Of a stretch of 64,000 bases of DNA, positions 25,206-37,700 are shown piece by piece (within the stretch, counting starts at the first letter, position 1; the number at the start of each line of letters is the position of its first letter). The notes below the pieces were generated by a model. It had not been told where the DNA came from and did not search any database. It worked only from the letters and a program-made list of their open reading frames with translations. The position numbers and the translations under genes are program-made. The stretch comes from Pagrus major (lineage: Eukaryota > Chordata > Actinopteri > Spariformes > Sparidae): positions 6,428,847 through 6,492,846 of the forward strand of contig NC_133223.1 in the NCBI RefSeq assembly GCF_040436345.1, written 5' to 3'.

Positions 25206-25256
<51 letters not shown>
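25179..25256. repeat. (GT)n(GA)n compound microsatellite
   Basis: GT run 25179-25205 followed by GA run 25207-25256, at the switch from the pyrimidine-rich to the purine-rich block. Confidence 0.95.
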
Positions 25257-25259
<3 letters not shown>

Positions 25260-26459
25260 AGAGACGAGGGGAGAGCAAGCAGACGCTGAGCAGTGGGTGG
25301 GTTGAGCAGCAGGAGTGTGTCTGTCCTCGGAGCTGTGGAGGATCCAGTCTCAAGTGTCACTGAGAGCAAAGAGTCTTCAAGACAAACTAGGTGAAGTAGA
25401 ACAAGAAATAGGATCCGTCCTCTGGTCTCGTTCATCAGGACAACATTTTCTTACTCCAGGATGATCTTTCACCTTCCAAACCAACACAGAGCCTGGAGCT
25501 GCTCCAGCTAGGTCAAATAAATCATTTCCACAAAAGAGGACTACAGAAGAAGAAGAGGAGGGGGAGGAAAGTCAGTCCATCAACAAAAGACAAGAACAAC
25601 CAATCAAGGCTAAATTGGTGCCTTTGGGGACTACTGGATATATTTTGAAAACTAGAGGAAAAAAGGAATTAAGAAGAAAAAGTGACGCAAGAAAAGAAGG
25701 AAAAGGGTTTCACAACTACAGAGGATCTTGGTGTCGGTTGCATCCAGTCAGAAGACATAAAAGGAGATACAAAGATGAAAATAAAGATTTAGTAACAAGA
25801 GAAAAAACCACAACCACAAGTGTCTGGTTTTGTAATTTTATTCCAAATCCAGAGAAAAGGAGGAATAAAGCAGAAAACAAAACAAAGAGACAGAGGAGGA
25901 GGACATGTTTCTGCCACCCCACGAATGATCGAAGATGTTGTAGACCAACATTTGTGTGAGGAATATCAGCTCGCCAGCTAAAAAATCAAGGAAAAGAGAA
26001 TTTATTTTCACTTTTTAGTTTTTTTTTAAGAGTTTAGTAAATTATTCTGAAAAGAAGGAAGAAAACAACTTTAGAGATTTTGCAGTGTGCTGAAGACAGA
26101 GGAGCAGGAAAAGTTCAAGGACCAACCAAAAAAGTCAACAGAAGCTAAAGATACACAGAAGTAAAGAGTCAAAAGTGACAGAATAAATAAAATACAGAGG
26201 AATAAAGAGAAAAAGGAAAAGAGAAAAAAAGGGGTGGAAAGAAGTACTGGAGATCAAAAGCAGATACAGAAAAAAAGGAATAATCAAGGGGAAAAGGATG
26301 AACCAAGCAAAACAAGGAGTAATCAAAAGAATATAAGGAGGATTAAGAACAAAAGTAGGAACAAAAAAGGAGAAATACGGAAAAAGAATCCAGAAAAGGA
26401 GGAACTAAGTTTAAAAGGATAACTCAAGAGTAAAGAAGCCGGAGGATCCAGGTGTGACA
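25260..26459 (+). promoter_or_regulatory. Purine-rich leader or promoter-side region of the secreted gene
   Basis: An A/G-dominated block, especially 25540-26430, leading directly into the start codon at 26460. It is probably 5' UTR and/or proximal upstream DNA. The transcription start is not determinable. Lys/Arg/Glu-rich ORFs here follow from base composition. Confidence 0.45.
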
Positions 26460-26715
26460 ATGAGGCTCCTGGTGCTTCTTGCAGTTCCTCTCTCCATCCT
26501 CGTCCTCCACATTGCAGTGGCGGCCCCCCCGACAGGCAGCATGGCCCCGGGCCGGTTGGAGCGCTGGGTCCGCTCTGGCCTCCAGTCACTGCAGTGGGAC
26601 CAGCTGGACCGGTGCCTCCGCATGTCCTCGCTCTCTGAGGCTGAGTGCAGGCGGCTCGCCCACCTGCCACTGTCCGCTGTGGCTGTTTACGTATCGGAGC
26701 CACGCACAGCTGCAG
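26460..26715 (+). CDS. Secreted-gene exon 1 (signal peptide)
   Basis: 256 nt, 85 codons plus one base: signal peptide, then [19 protein letters not shown] and a Cys pair (RCLRM, AECRR). Donor GCAG|GTATGG. Confidence 0.9.
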
Positions 26716-29700
26716 GTATGGAGGGCAAAGGTTACATCACCAGGCTTTCTCTTCTTGTTGCACATTAAAGTTCTACTTATTGAGGTTGATGGTTTATAAT
26801 GTAGCATCAACTGAGAAACAGTGTACAAACAGTCACACCATTTCAAGATGTGTGTAAATGTTGAAGGGGTCAATTTGATTAAATGCAATAAAGGCAAAAA
26901 ATTCAAACGTAGTGCCTTTAAATATCAGTCAAAAATAATCCAATAATAGATTTTTTAAAGAACAACTTAAAGAGTCTAAATTTGCTGTTTGCAACTTGAA
27001 TTATGTAAATTATTTCCCTGATATGGGAATAATCCAGAGAAAGAATCCATTAATATTTAGGTTTGCCAGACCACTTCACAATATACTCAAAATCTTGTGC
27101 TTTTTAAATGTAATATTTATTGTTTTACTTGGTATTATTGTTATACTCATTATATTTAATAACTTAATGATTCATTACAACAGTCATTGTTAGCCAAACA
27201 TGTCAAAATGAAAAAAAAAAAAAAATGTATTAATTAAAAAAGACTTGTTCATGTAGTAGGTATTAAGAATTTGGGTGCTGTGCATGCTGGCTCACTGTTA
27301 CACTTTTGTGGCTAACTGGGGCACTTGAATAGAACAGAGCCCTCATTAATGTTATTAATAACACCTACACTTTTCCTACTGTAAATACTAATGTCAAAAT
27401 GTCTGGTGAAATGCCTGAGAAAAAAACTTTTACTACTCTGTATATATATATATATAGAATTATTAGGTAATATGAACATATAAAATCATTTCAAATACAT
27501 ACAGTACAGTTACAGTAGTGACAGTTACCTGACACACACTGTTGCTGTTATATTTCATATACTTCATACTATTTGTTTTGTCTTGTAATATGTTCCTTGG
27601 CTATAGTATATCCATTTACTTTTATATGTCTATTTACTATTGTATTTTTCCTCATTACTATCTTGCTTTAACATGTCTGTATTCTAGCCGAGGAAATAGA
27701 GTCGTTTCTCAGCAGACATTTTGACTTGTCAAAGCAGGAAAAGCACAGGTGTGACCAATAATGTTAGCGATGGCTCAGTGTCCCAGTAAGTCATGTCAGT
27801 GAGTGAGCATGTACATTATCATAGACTTGGAACAAGCTAACCTAAATGGAATGCAGCCATTGTTAATGTCATAAATTCCACCTGTAATCTTCCTGCGCCA
27901 ACAGGTCGTGCCATGACCAGAGTCTATATGTACCTTGTTATGTAGCCGACATAGCCAACAAGCCAATTGAACTGAATTGAATTCATTCTTGTGTTTTGCC
28001 AAAATCCTCCAGGTAACTCAGACAAAGTTCTGGCCATCCTGCCAGACTCCTCAGGTGGGATGGTGAGCTCCAAACCACGGGGAGGTTTCAGCGTCAGCCA
28101 GGTGCTGAACAGAGGAGAAGGTCCACTCAGACACCAGCAGTCTTTCCCGGGCTCCACGGCCCATGATGCCGTGCTGGTGCTGGATCCGAGCCCTGGGGAG
28201 AACTTTGGGCACCCAGTGGTCCTCTTCTATGTGGATGTGAATGTGACGAAGAAGAGGTGCACACATCTGGATGGCATTTACCTGGGTGAGTCAGCAGACA
28301 CTGACAGTCTTTCTGCACATGTTGTTAATTCATTGGGAACTTTGTTTGAAATACTCAATACCCACAGGTGAATTTGGCTGTTAAATGGAAAAGTTTGTTA
28401 ACTAATCCTATTTTTTTGGATAAATTAACAAACATCACAAATATATGCAATTTGGGAGTGATACAGCTTTAAACTCGAGGATGAGCATTAGTAATTGTAG
28501 TGGTTGTAATAACCTTGTAGTAGTAATGTTATTAGCAGCAGTACTATTTGTATTGTTATAATAGTGGTAGTAATAGCACATAGAGGAGAGTAGCAAATGT
28601 ATAGTAGTAGTAATGATAATCACTAATAAACGTAAAACGTAAAACGTAAACTTTTATGCAGATGATACAGTTTTATAAATTCAGTCTGCCTTTGAAAATA
28701 CTTGACAGCAGACTGTCAATCAAGAATATTTAAATCAAAAATGTATTGAAAATCAAAGTAGACTTCCTATATAGAATTAAAACCAGCCACTTTGGCTGGA
28801 TTGCACCAACAAGGATGAACTTTTAAACCTGATTAAATTATGGTTCAAGTTTAAATTCTGTTGCACCAAAACTATCTTAAAATTAAGAAAGATTAAACCT
28901 CTCTTGAAAGCTCAGTTTTATATTTTTTTTTTCTCCAACCAAGATCAAATTTAATTATGTTGCTCCAAAACCTTTTTTAATGAACTGAGCAAAATGATCA
29001 AGTTACTGGAATAAGATGAAGGGACAGACTCAAACCAGATGAGTTTTATGATGCAGCGGAATTTCTTTATCAAGATACCAGTTCAGTCAGTCACTGAGCT
29101 GAACAGCAGACTGGACCGACTATCAGACAGCACAGTGACACAGATGCAGCTGGTTCACTAAGAGGACATTTCCACATGTGCTAGCTCGGCTTGACTCAGT
29201 TTGTCTCGGCACATCAGATTTATATCTCCTTGACAACAGGGCCACCTGCTTCAAGTTGTGTCTGTAACTAAAGAGTACTTATTGTTTTGAGTAGAAGACA
29301 TTTAAAAGCAGCAGCTGATCCATGGCTCTGACAGCACACAAATTGGTTTTCTTAATATATCTTTTTTAATTTGGGGAGCATCTCCGCATTGATGAAACTC
29401 TGTTTAACCTTGGTTTACATAAATAAACTTTGCTTTACTGCGCAGCGATTAATTTTTGACGGTGCTACAGAGCTCTGCTTAATTTTAAATCTGGATTTAC
29501 TCATTTAAACCTAGTTTCACTAAACTCTAATTAGAGCTTATCTAAGATTAAATTAATCATTGCTGGTGTAACCCAGCCTTAGTTGTGGAGATATTCTGTC
29601 ACACTGCACATCATTATATCGACAGTTCTTCAGAGTGCGTTGAACTTCACCACTAATGACAAATGTAATACTCACCACTGCTCTCTGTATCACAAGGTTG

Positions 29701-32700
29701 TATTGACTTCCTTACAAGAAAGAAGAAAGAGCCATCTCATAATATAATCATGGGATGGTTTGGTAGCTCTATGCACAGGTCTCAAACTGCCAGCCCCTGG
29801 GCCACTTCCACTTCAAGTTATTTAAGAGTAGGGGAAAAAGATCTGCACAAACTATTAAAAACTAATCATATAAAAATGTATACAAACTGCTGTTTGCATT
29901 TTTGTATTATTATATTAATAATGGAATTAAAAATGGAAACTTCAGAAATGTTGTGCTTTCTTGCTGTAGCGGCCCTCCTACGAGATAATACCAGCAGTGG
30001 CACCAAGCTAATTTGAGTTTGAGAGCCCTGGTCTACTGTGTTTGTGTGAAGTTCTGCCTCTGACTCAAGCAGAAGAGAAAGTATAGGTTAATTGTGTGTG
30101 GTCTCACCCTCTGAAAGCTCCATTTTACAGCTCATTGTCTGATGCAGGACACTTCTGCTCAGAGGGGTTCGCCCAAGCTACATCCTCAGCACTTTTTGCC
30201 CACTGCAGCAGCTGATATGGCTCTGTGTTTGTGCGTAAGTGCTCTCGCACTTCTATCTTTGTAATAACCAACTTGAGCTTTAGACTTAGACTCAGACATT
30301 TGCGTTGTATTTATTCAATCCACTCATAATTATTAATTTTTTTAAAGTTTGTCATCGTTTATTCTTTTGTCTCAATGCATCCAATCATAAATTGTGGTAA
30401 ACCATGGCCAGAAAAGGAATCAAAATTCTGTACTTGTTAAGTCATCTGACAGCAGAAATATGTCAAAGCAGCTGTATTGAGAAATTACCTGTTATAAACA
30501 ACAAAAAAGTGCGTGCTCACAGAGAAGTTCAGTAGACAGATGGCTTTTTGGTGCCATTAAAGCTAAAGTGAGACTTTTTGATCGTATTTGTAAAAGGTTT
30601 GGCAAAGGTCAAACATCAGCATTTCTAAAAAGCTCCACTTTTGGCAAACAACATGTTTACTATGGATAAAAGGCCAAAGGGGGTAAAAGAAGTGTTTCCA
30701 AAGTGCTTTATTAATGTAGAAATGGTCCAAGGGGACAGGAAGTTGTTGACCTCCCGCTGTGAGAGAGGTCAGGACCAGATGTTGAGGTGAAATTGGCTCT
30801 GAGTTACACGAACACACACCTGTCAATTATTCATACACACACACAGCACTGTGCCCCCTGCTGGGTCCTGTAGATGGTTTTGGGCCAAAGTCTTTTAGAG
30901 CGAAACTTTCTTGTGACCTCATTTAACCTCAAGAGGAGAGGGAGCAATAGAAAAAAAGAGGGAGGAAGAAAAGAGACATTTGGCACAAAGAATATGGGGA
31001 AAGTATAGAAGCCATTAACAAGAAGCTCATGGGCGTGAAGGTGATAAATAGAGAGAGGAAAAAGGAAGTGGAGAGAAAATGGTGATCACTTAGATTAAGA
31101 ATCAATTAAAGGGGCAATGTTGAAGATATGGCCACAATCTATTTATCAACAGAGTGAAGAAACAACAGTGTTGATGTCGTGTGAAAGACGTCTAGGTATT
31201 ATGTTGCAGAGATGTCTACTGAATGCTTACACCCCCCGTGGTGTGGGCAGACTCCCGTCAGCTTTTAGGGCCACTTTCTCCACGGCTAACTGAGCTAATG
31301 GCAGCTAGTCGCTACAGCCAAAGATAGCTACACACAAACAGTAGGCTACAGTGAGTAGCAGGAAGTGGTTATATCTGTTAGGGCGCTGGACCAATCCAAC
31401 ATGGCCCAAATGAAGAAGGTCAGACTCCTTATGAAACAGGTGATTAGGACAGTATAGAAGCCTTAAACACAAAGACATACACTCACCTGTACCATTACCT
31501 TTTCAGCCCAGAGGGGAAGGCCAGGCTGACAGTAATGGAACACTGACCTTTTTTCCCACTGCAGCAAACTGTGTAACTCAAGATGCGTTTCACTGTCTTT
31601 GTCTTCAGGTGACGAGTGTTTGACTCTGGCCTTGAAGGGTCGTTGTCAGAACCAGCTGAAGCGTCGGCAAACCGGGCCAGAGAGGCTTATGGGTAATGGT
31701 CGGCTGCGCAGTGGGACCATTACCACCAGCAGTGGTAGCCGTCTGGTGGAGCGGGCTGCTGGAGGGCTCTGTGAAGTCCACTTCCTGCCACTGGTGGTTG
31801 GAGTCGGAGACAGTAACCGAACGCAGAGACTCAGATGTGTTGGTAGGTCTTAAATTGGGTTCAGCTGGTCTAAACAAAACCCAGTCAAAATCTTTAACCA
31901 ACAAACACTGAGGAAGGTATATATTCTATTTCTCTTTGAAAGCTGGTTTTCCCCTGTTTCCAGTTTAAATGCTAAGCTAGGCTAAACACAATCTGTGTCT
32001 CGACTGTACACACTGATATCAGTGTCATTTCATCTAACTAAAAGTAAACCATCAAACTTTGATTACCTATTGCTTTCTGAAAGGTAGAACATCCTTGAAC
32101 ACACAAAAATAAAGTTTTAAAAAGAGCAAAACTCTACAGCCGCGCTAGCTGCTCTGTGAGGTTTTACCTCGGCATAACAATGCTTCTAGATGCTAATGTC
32201 ACCATGCTGACATACTCAAAACGACAATGCTGAAATGCTAATGTTTAGCATGTTAGCTAAGTTAACCATCGTAATGTAGCAGATTAGCATGCTAACATTT
32301 GCTAATGAGCACTGACACAAAGTACAGCTGAGGCTGATGGGAATGTTATTTAATTGGTCATAAATCAAAATATTGAACAAATCAAATATTTGAGTCATGA
32401 GTCATTAGGATTTAGCCTCTGCGGAACTTAAATATCTGTACCAATGTCATGAAAATTCATGAAATATTATGAAATATTACTTTCAGAAGCAAAACTCTCA
32501 ACATCATGGCGGTGCAAGAAAAAAAATTGGTCACAGAATATCTATTTTAAGCATGTCACCCAAAATTATTATTTTATATATTTTTATTGAAAACCAATAT
32601 GTCAAATAGTCTTGGTAAAATGAAGATTGTTAAACTCCACCTGGTTTTTATGGGTTGAGTGGCACGCTGTTGCATTTTTCCTGATGCTGTCTGAGTTTAA

Positions 32701-34712
32701 TGCAGAATTATTTACATGTTTTGACCACCCTCACTTGAAGCCTCTGCCAGAAACATGGGCATAATGAAAAAAGTGTGGGGCAGTGTTATCATGCCGTAAT
32801 GGCAACATAGACAATCCTTGGGATAAAACCACAAATTAGTGTGGATGAAATATTCCTTTATTGTTGATTGTGACCCATATAAACCTGCTGGCTGCTGAGT
32901 ATACTGGCATACCAAGTTTGATTATACTTGATGTCAGGAAATGTGTTTGGCACCGAGGCACTGCTTTATTACAAGCTGTTTTCAAAGGGAGCACCTGCTC
33001 ATTTTCTTTTATGTGAATACTTTTTTAATTTCCTACATGCCCCCTCCTCCAACAGAGCATGCAGAGTTTGCAAGATGCCCTCAGCCACTGCCAATGGGCT
33101 CTCCCAGTTTGCCTGTCTCAAGCTGTGAACTAAATAAAAACACCAGACGCTGCCACCAGCAGCCTTTGGCCACTCACCTCTCCTGCCGACTCTACCAGAC
33201 CTGTGACCACGCTGTGCTCATCTCAGGTAGGACAGTTTGTTTGTGATTATTCATATTTGCTTTGCTCTCACCAAATATCACAAAATGAAGAAAAACAGTC
33301 TAGACTATGACTGAAGGTAAACACATCCTCGGGGTCTGTGACATCACCCAGGATGTTTTGATGTCTAGAGTTTGGATTAATTGCTCACTGACGACAGGTG
33401 ACAAGCAGTTTTACAGCCTGACACACCTAACGATCCAGGCAAACATGCTCCCAACACATACGTCCATTTAATGACCTTTAATAAGGTTCATTTATTTATC
33501 TATCTATTCATTTTTCATTTTATAACACCAGGGTTGCAAAACAAAGCTGAGTTTGAGTCCCTTTATGTTATATCATAGAAAAACCAAAACCACAGCAAAA
33601 CAAAGTATTTTATAAAGTTTTAGTATCTTTGAGCTCTGTGCAGACATCTCACTTCACTGATGTCACTGATGCTCTGTAGATGGTACCAGTGATGTTCTGG
33701 TGGTTTTAACCAGCTGCTGTAGAGCCTTCCCGTCCTGGGCCGTGATGAACCATGTCAGTTTGTGATGTTTCCAGTCAGGATGCTTTCTATCAGCTGTCAC
33801 TGCTGTGTCTCTGTAGAATGTTTATGGTGTCCTCTGCAAATGTCTGCATGTACACTGCAGGTGGCTGGCAGCAGCAGATGACGTTCCAGCGCCACGTCCA
33901 AAATCTTCAGAAGTTCTACAGAATGTTGCAGAACAATGGCTTCCATAAAGATCACATCAAGACCTTCTTTGCCAGCAGTGGACAGTTGCCTGGTAAGAAG
34001 GTGTTTGCTTTTTGAAAACTCCAAGTTTAAGTCCTACAATTGCACTTTCTCAGCCAAACATGACAAAATACATTTTGTTCCAAAAATCGTCTGAGCTCTG
34101 CTTTACTCTGTTGGTTACTACACTGTTACGTTTGCACTTTGTTTTGTAAAATTAAAACTCTCACAGTTAACACGCCCTTCACTTTTGAAACCTGACCATG
34201 AAAGTTGCTTTATTTTTAAAAAAAACTTCTAAATATCTGACAGTGTAACCCTGATCAATAGACCACAGGTCATGTCTTGGCCAATGAAGTGACCTGACTA
34301 ATGATTTTCACCCTGTGGCTGTGATGTGGACTTAATCCTGTCTAAACTCAGCATGAAGATGCTGCATCAAGTAAATACATGTAATACTACATACATCTCA
34401 GGAATTTTGCAAAAGACAAAGAGAAGCTAGTTGTGAGCAGGTTTTCCTGGGTGCAGAGTAAAACATCAAAACTGCACCACAGATCGAACTGAACATGTCT
34501 ATTAGATGTCTAACTCCTCTCCCCCGTTTCCTCCCCCACAGAGGATATAGAGGGGGTGTACTCCGCAACAGAGAAAGCCGTGATTCGTAACCACGTGTCA
34601 TACGTCTGCAGGAAGCAGCACTGCGCAGACACACTGGTTCTTTACCTGAACTCACCAACACGCAACGACGGCACCATGCTGCTGTGGGATGCCAACCTCA
34701 ATGGCGTTGTAA

Positions 34713-34760
<48 letters not shown>

Positions 34761-37700
34761 AACACACATATGATCCAGCACTTAGAACGAATGGCTTTGA
34801 GTAAAATTGTATGAGTAAGTGAATAATATATAATTATAGAAATTTGGTGGAGAGACCACGTGTGTGTAAGAAGAAATTAGTGTGTTTCCCTCCAAATGTA
34901 GTTTTACAGCAAATCAGCTAAAGAAAATGTAAATTACTGTGCCTTTCCAATCTGACATAGTTATGAGAATATTAGCAGTTGGTTCATCAAGAAAAAAAAA
35001 GATGATACTAATTCTCTAGTTGGTGCTATTACAGCATTGCAGAAGAAACCTCAAACAAAAACAATGCAGAAAACAGGATGAGTTTATGTTTGTATGATGT
35101 ATTATTTGAGAAATGTTAGTCTTGAGAAGCTTGAGTGATTTTACATTTCACATTTATGACCATTTCCGCTTTAGCCAAGAATGTAACCTCTTGTGCAATA
35201 CTTTGACTTAAATTCTGATTTTCCTGCATTTGTGCAAATTGAAAATGCAAAAAAACCCTGATGATTGGAAACACAGGTAATTACAAATAGAGTTTGTAGA
35301 TGTATATTTTTTAGTAGTGTATTGTTACTGCCACACTTGTTACAGTTCAACTACACAATAAGTGGCACACCAATGTATTCCCCTATTCACTTTTAAGTGA
35401 AACAACAGTCTTCTTTAAAGCAGATCACCAACACAGAAAGGAAAGGGATTTATCAGACACACATGGGAGCCATTAGGTAAGATGATAAGATGATTCCTCT
35501 GACCACACACATACTGTACACACACAAGGACCACCCAGACAACAGTATGTCTGTCTGTTGTCACATTTAGGTTTTGAAAATGAGGATATGAGCTCATATG
35601 GTTGGTATGGTCATAGGCAATTATTACAGAGAAATGTTAAAACCAATCAGTTGGACAGATGTTGTCAAAAAGGCTGTTCACACATCCTGGTGAACAGGAT
35701 TCAGAATTGTATTTTTTTTTCCTGTTAATATTTTATATCAGAGCGCACGCAACATATGGTGATACAAGAAACCTTTCAGTGAAACTCCGTGCAGATGCAG
35801 AATGAACATCAAACTGGTCTAAAACAATTAGTTTAGAGTGTGCATGGTGAATGTGTATGCTACCACCAACATATGCCTATTGTGCTCAGGCTATCATGTA
35901 CAGTGACAAGAGGTAAACCTCTCATTAGTCCATCTTGGAAGTATTAACAGATTATTCCTTAATGGTTACTGCCAACGATAACCTTGTAGTGACACCATTT
36001 AAATAGTTTTTGCAGTTTGTTCACAAGTTAAACAAGTTACAGCGTGTAACTCCTTTTAAGTTAGCTGAATTGACTGTATTAGTGTTAATATTGGATTTTA
36101 TTTAGAAGTGACAGTAATGGTAGCCTTTACAGCCGTTTTGCCACTGGCTGACAGATATTTCTGTAGTTTGCTAAATGGGAGACAGTGAAAGAAATTTAAT
36201 TCAACTCAAAATTACATCTGGGAGTAATAGCTGGACATGCTGGTTACCTGAGCAATTACGACAAATAAAAATACAGGAATAAGTGACATGCCATGATGAC
36301 CACAGCACACGCAAATGTGGCAGCCAGTAGCTACATGAAACTTTGCTTCATTTTTGCTTGAATTAGCTATTTTCGCCTATTTTTTCTGAAGCCACATTAC
36401 CTGGGACAGAAATACACCCATCAACTTTAGAAAAGGAAGTGTGGGGTTCAGATTAAGTACAGCAGACCACGAGACAATCTCTGCCAATGGCATCTCCCGA
36501 CCAGCAAGCCAGACCTACAGGTCCCAGTGCCACCGCAAGTGATTCGACTGCCCCAGGAAGGGAGAAAAAAGAGTGGGGATCAGAGTTAAGCCGACCCAAC
36601 TTGGATCTAAGGCTATTCCTCTACCCACCCTTCTAGCTACTATCCGGGCACAGAAAACAAAATGGATGAAATAGGACTCACTCAGGCTCACTCAGCAATG
36701 GGAAATCAGAGACTGTTGTGCATTCATCTTCACAGAGACCTGGCTACATCTCAACATTCCAGATCAAGCTATCAACAGGGACGGATAGGAAGCATACAAC
36801 ACCTCCAGAGCAAGAGTAAACATCAGGAGAGATTGTAGAAGGACCTCAACACCAACAGCACTAAAGATGTGTGGCAGGCGATTCAAAAATATGAAAGTTT
36901 ACAAAAGCAGGAGCACCCCCATCATGTGTGAGCCAAACACGTTATGCTCACGTTGGTCTTCTCAACAAAGAGTCAGCTGTGAAGTCTACTCTGCCTCCGG
37001 AGGACAGGCCACTGTCAGTAACCGCAGTGGATGTAAGAAAAATCATGTTGAGAGTAAATATGTGTAAAGCTGCTGGGCCTGATAACATCCCTGGCCATGT
37101 ACTGAAAACATGTGCCAATCAGCTAGCTGATGTTATAACTGACATTTTGAACATCTCACTCTCACAGGAGACTGTTCCCTCCTGCTTCAAGACAGCCACT
37201 AACGTACCTGTACCTCATTAGTCTGCAGCGTCTAGTCTTAACAACTCTGTGGCTCTCACCCCCATCCTGATTAAGTGCTTTGAGAAACTGGTTCTCCAGC
37301 ACATCAAAGACAACATCCTTGCCAGCCTGGACCCTGTACAGTATGCTTGAGAGCCAACAGATCCAGAGGATGCCATATCTACCGCCCTCCACTCAGTCTT
37401 CACACACCTGGAGAATAAAAACAGCTACATCAGGATGCTGTTTGCTGATTTCAGCTTGAAAACTAAACACTCTGGGCTTGAATACCACTCTCTGCAAATG
37501 GATATTTGACTTCTTCACAAGCAGACCCCAGAGAGTTCAGAATGGCAGTCACCCCTCCTCTACATTAGTGCTCAACACCGGAGCCCCCCACGGCTGTGTG
37601 CTCAGCCTCCTCCTCTTCACAATGTATACCCATGACTGAACTCATCAGGATAACTCGATTGTGAAGTATGAGGACGATACCGGCATCATCAGCTGTATAA

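Noticed and set aside
25096..25435. Ser/Leu and Arg/Glu repeat ORFs
   Set aside because: Translations of the (GT)n(GA)n microsatellite.
25615..26422. Lys/Arg-rich ORFs in the purine-rich block
   Set aside because: Explained by A/G composition; no conserved motif.
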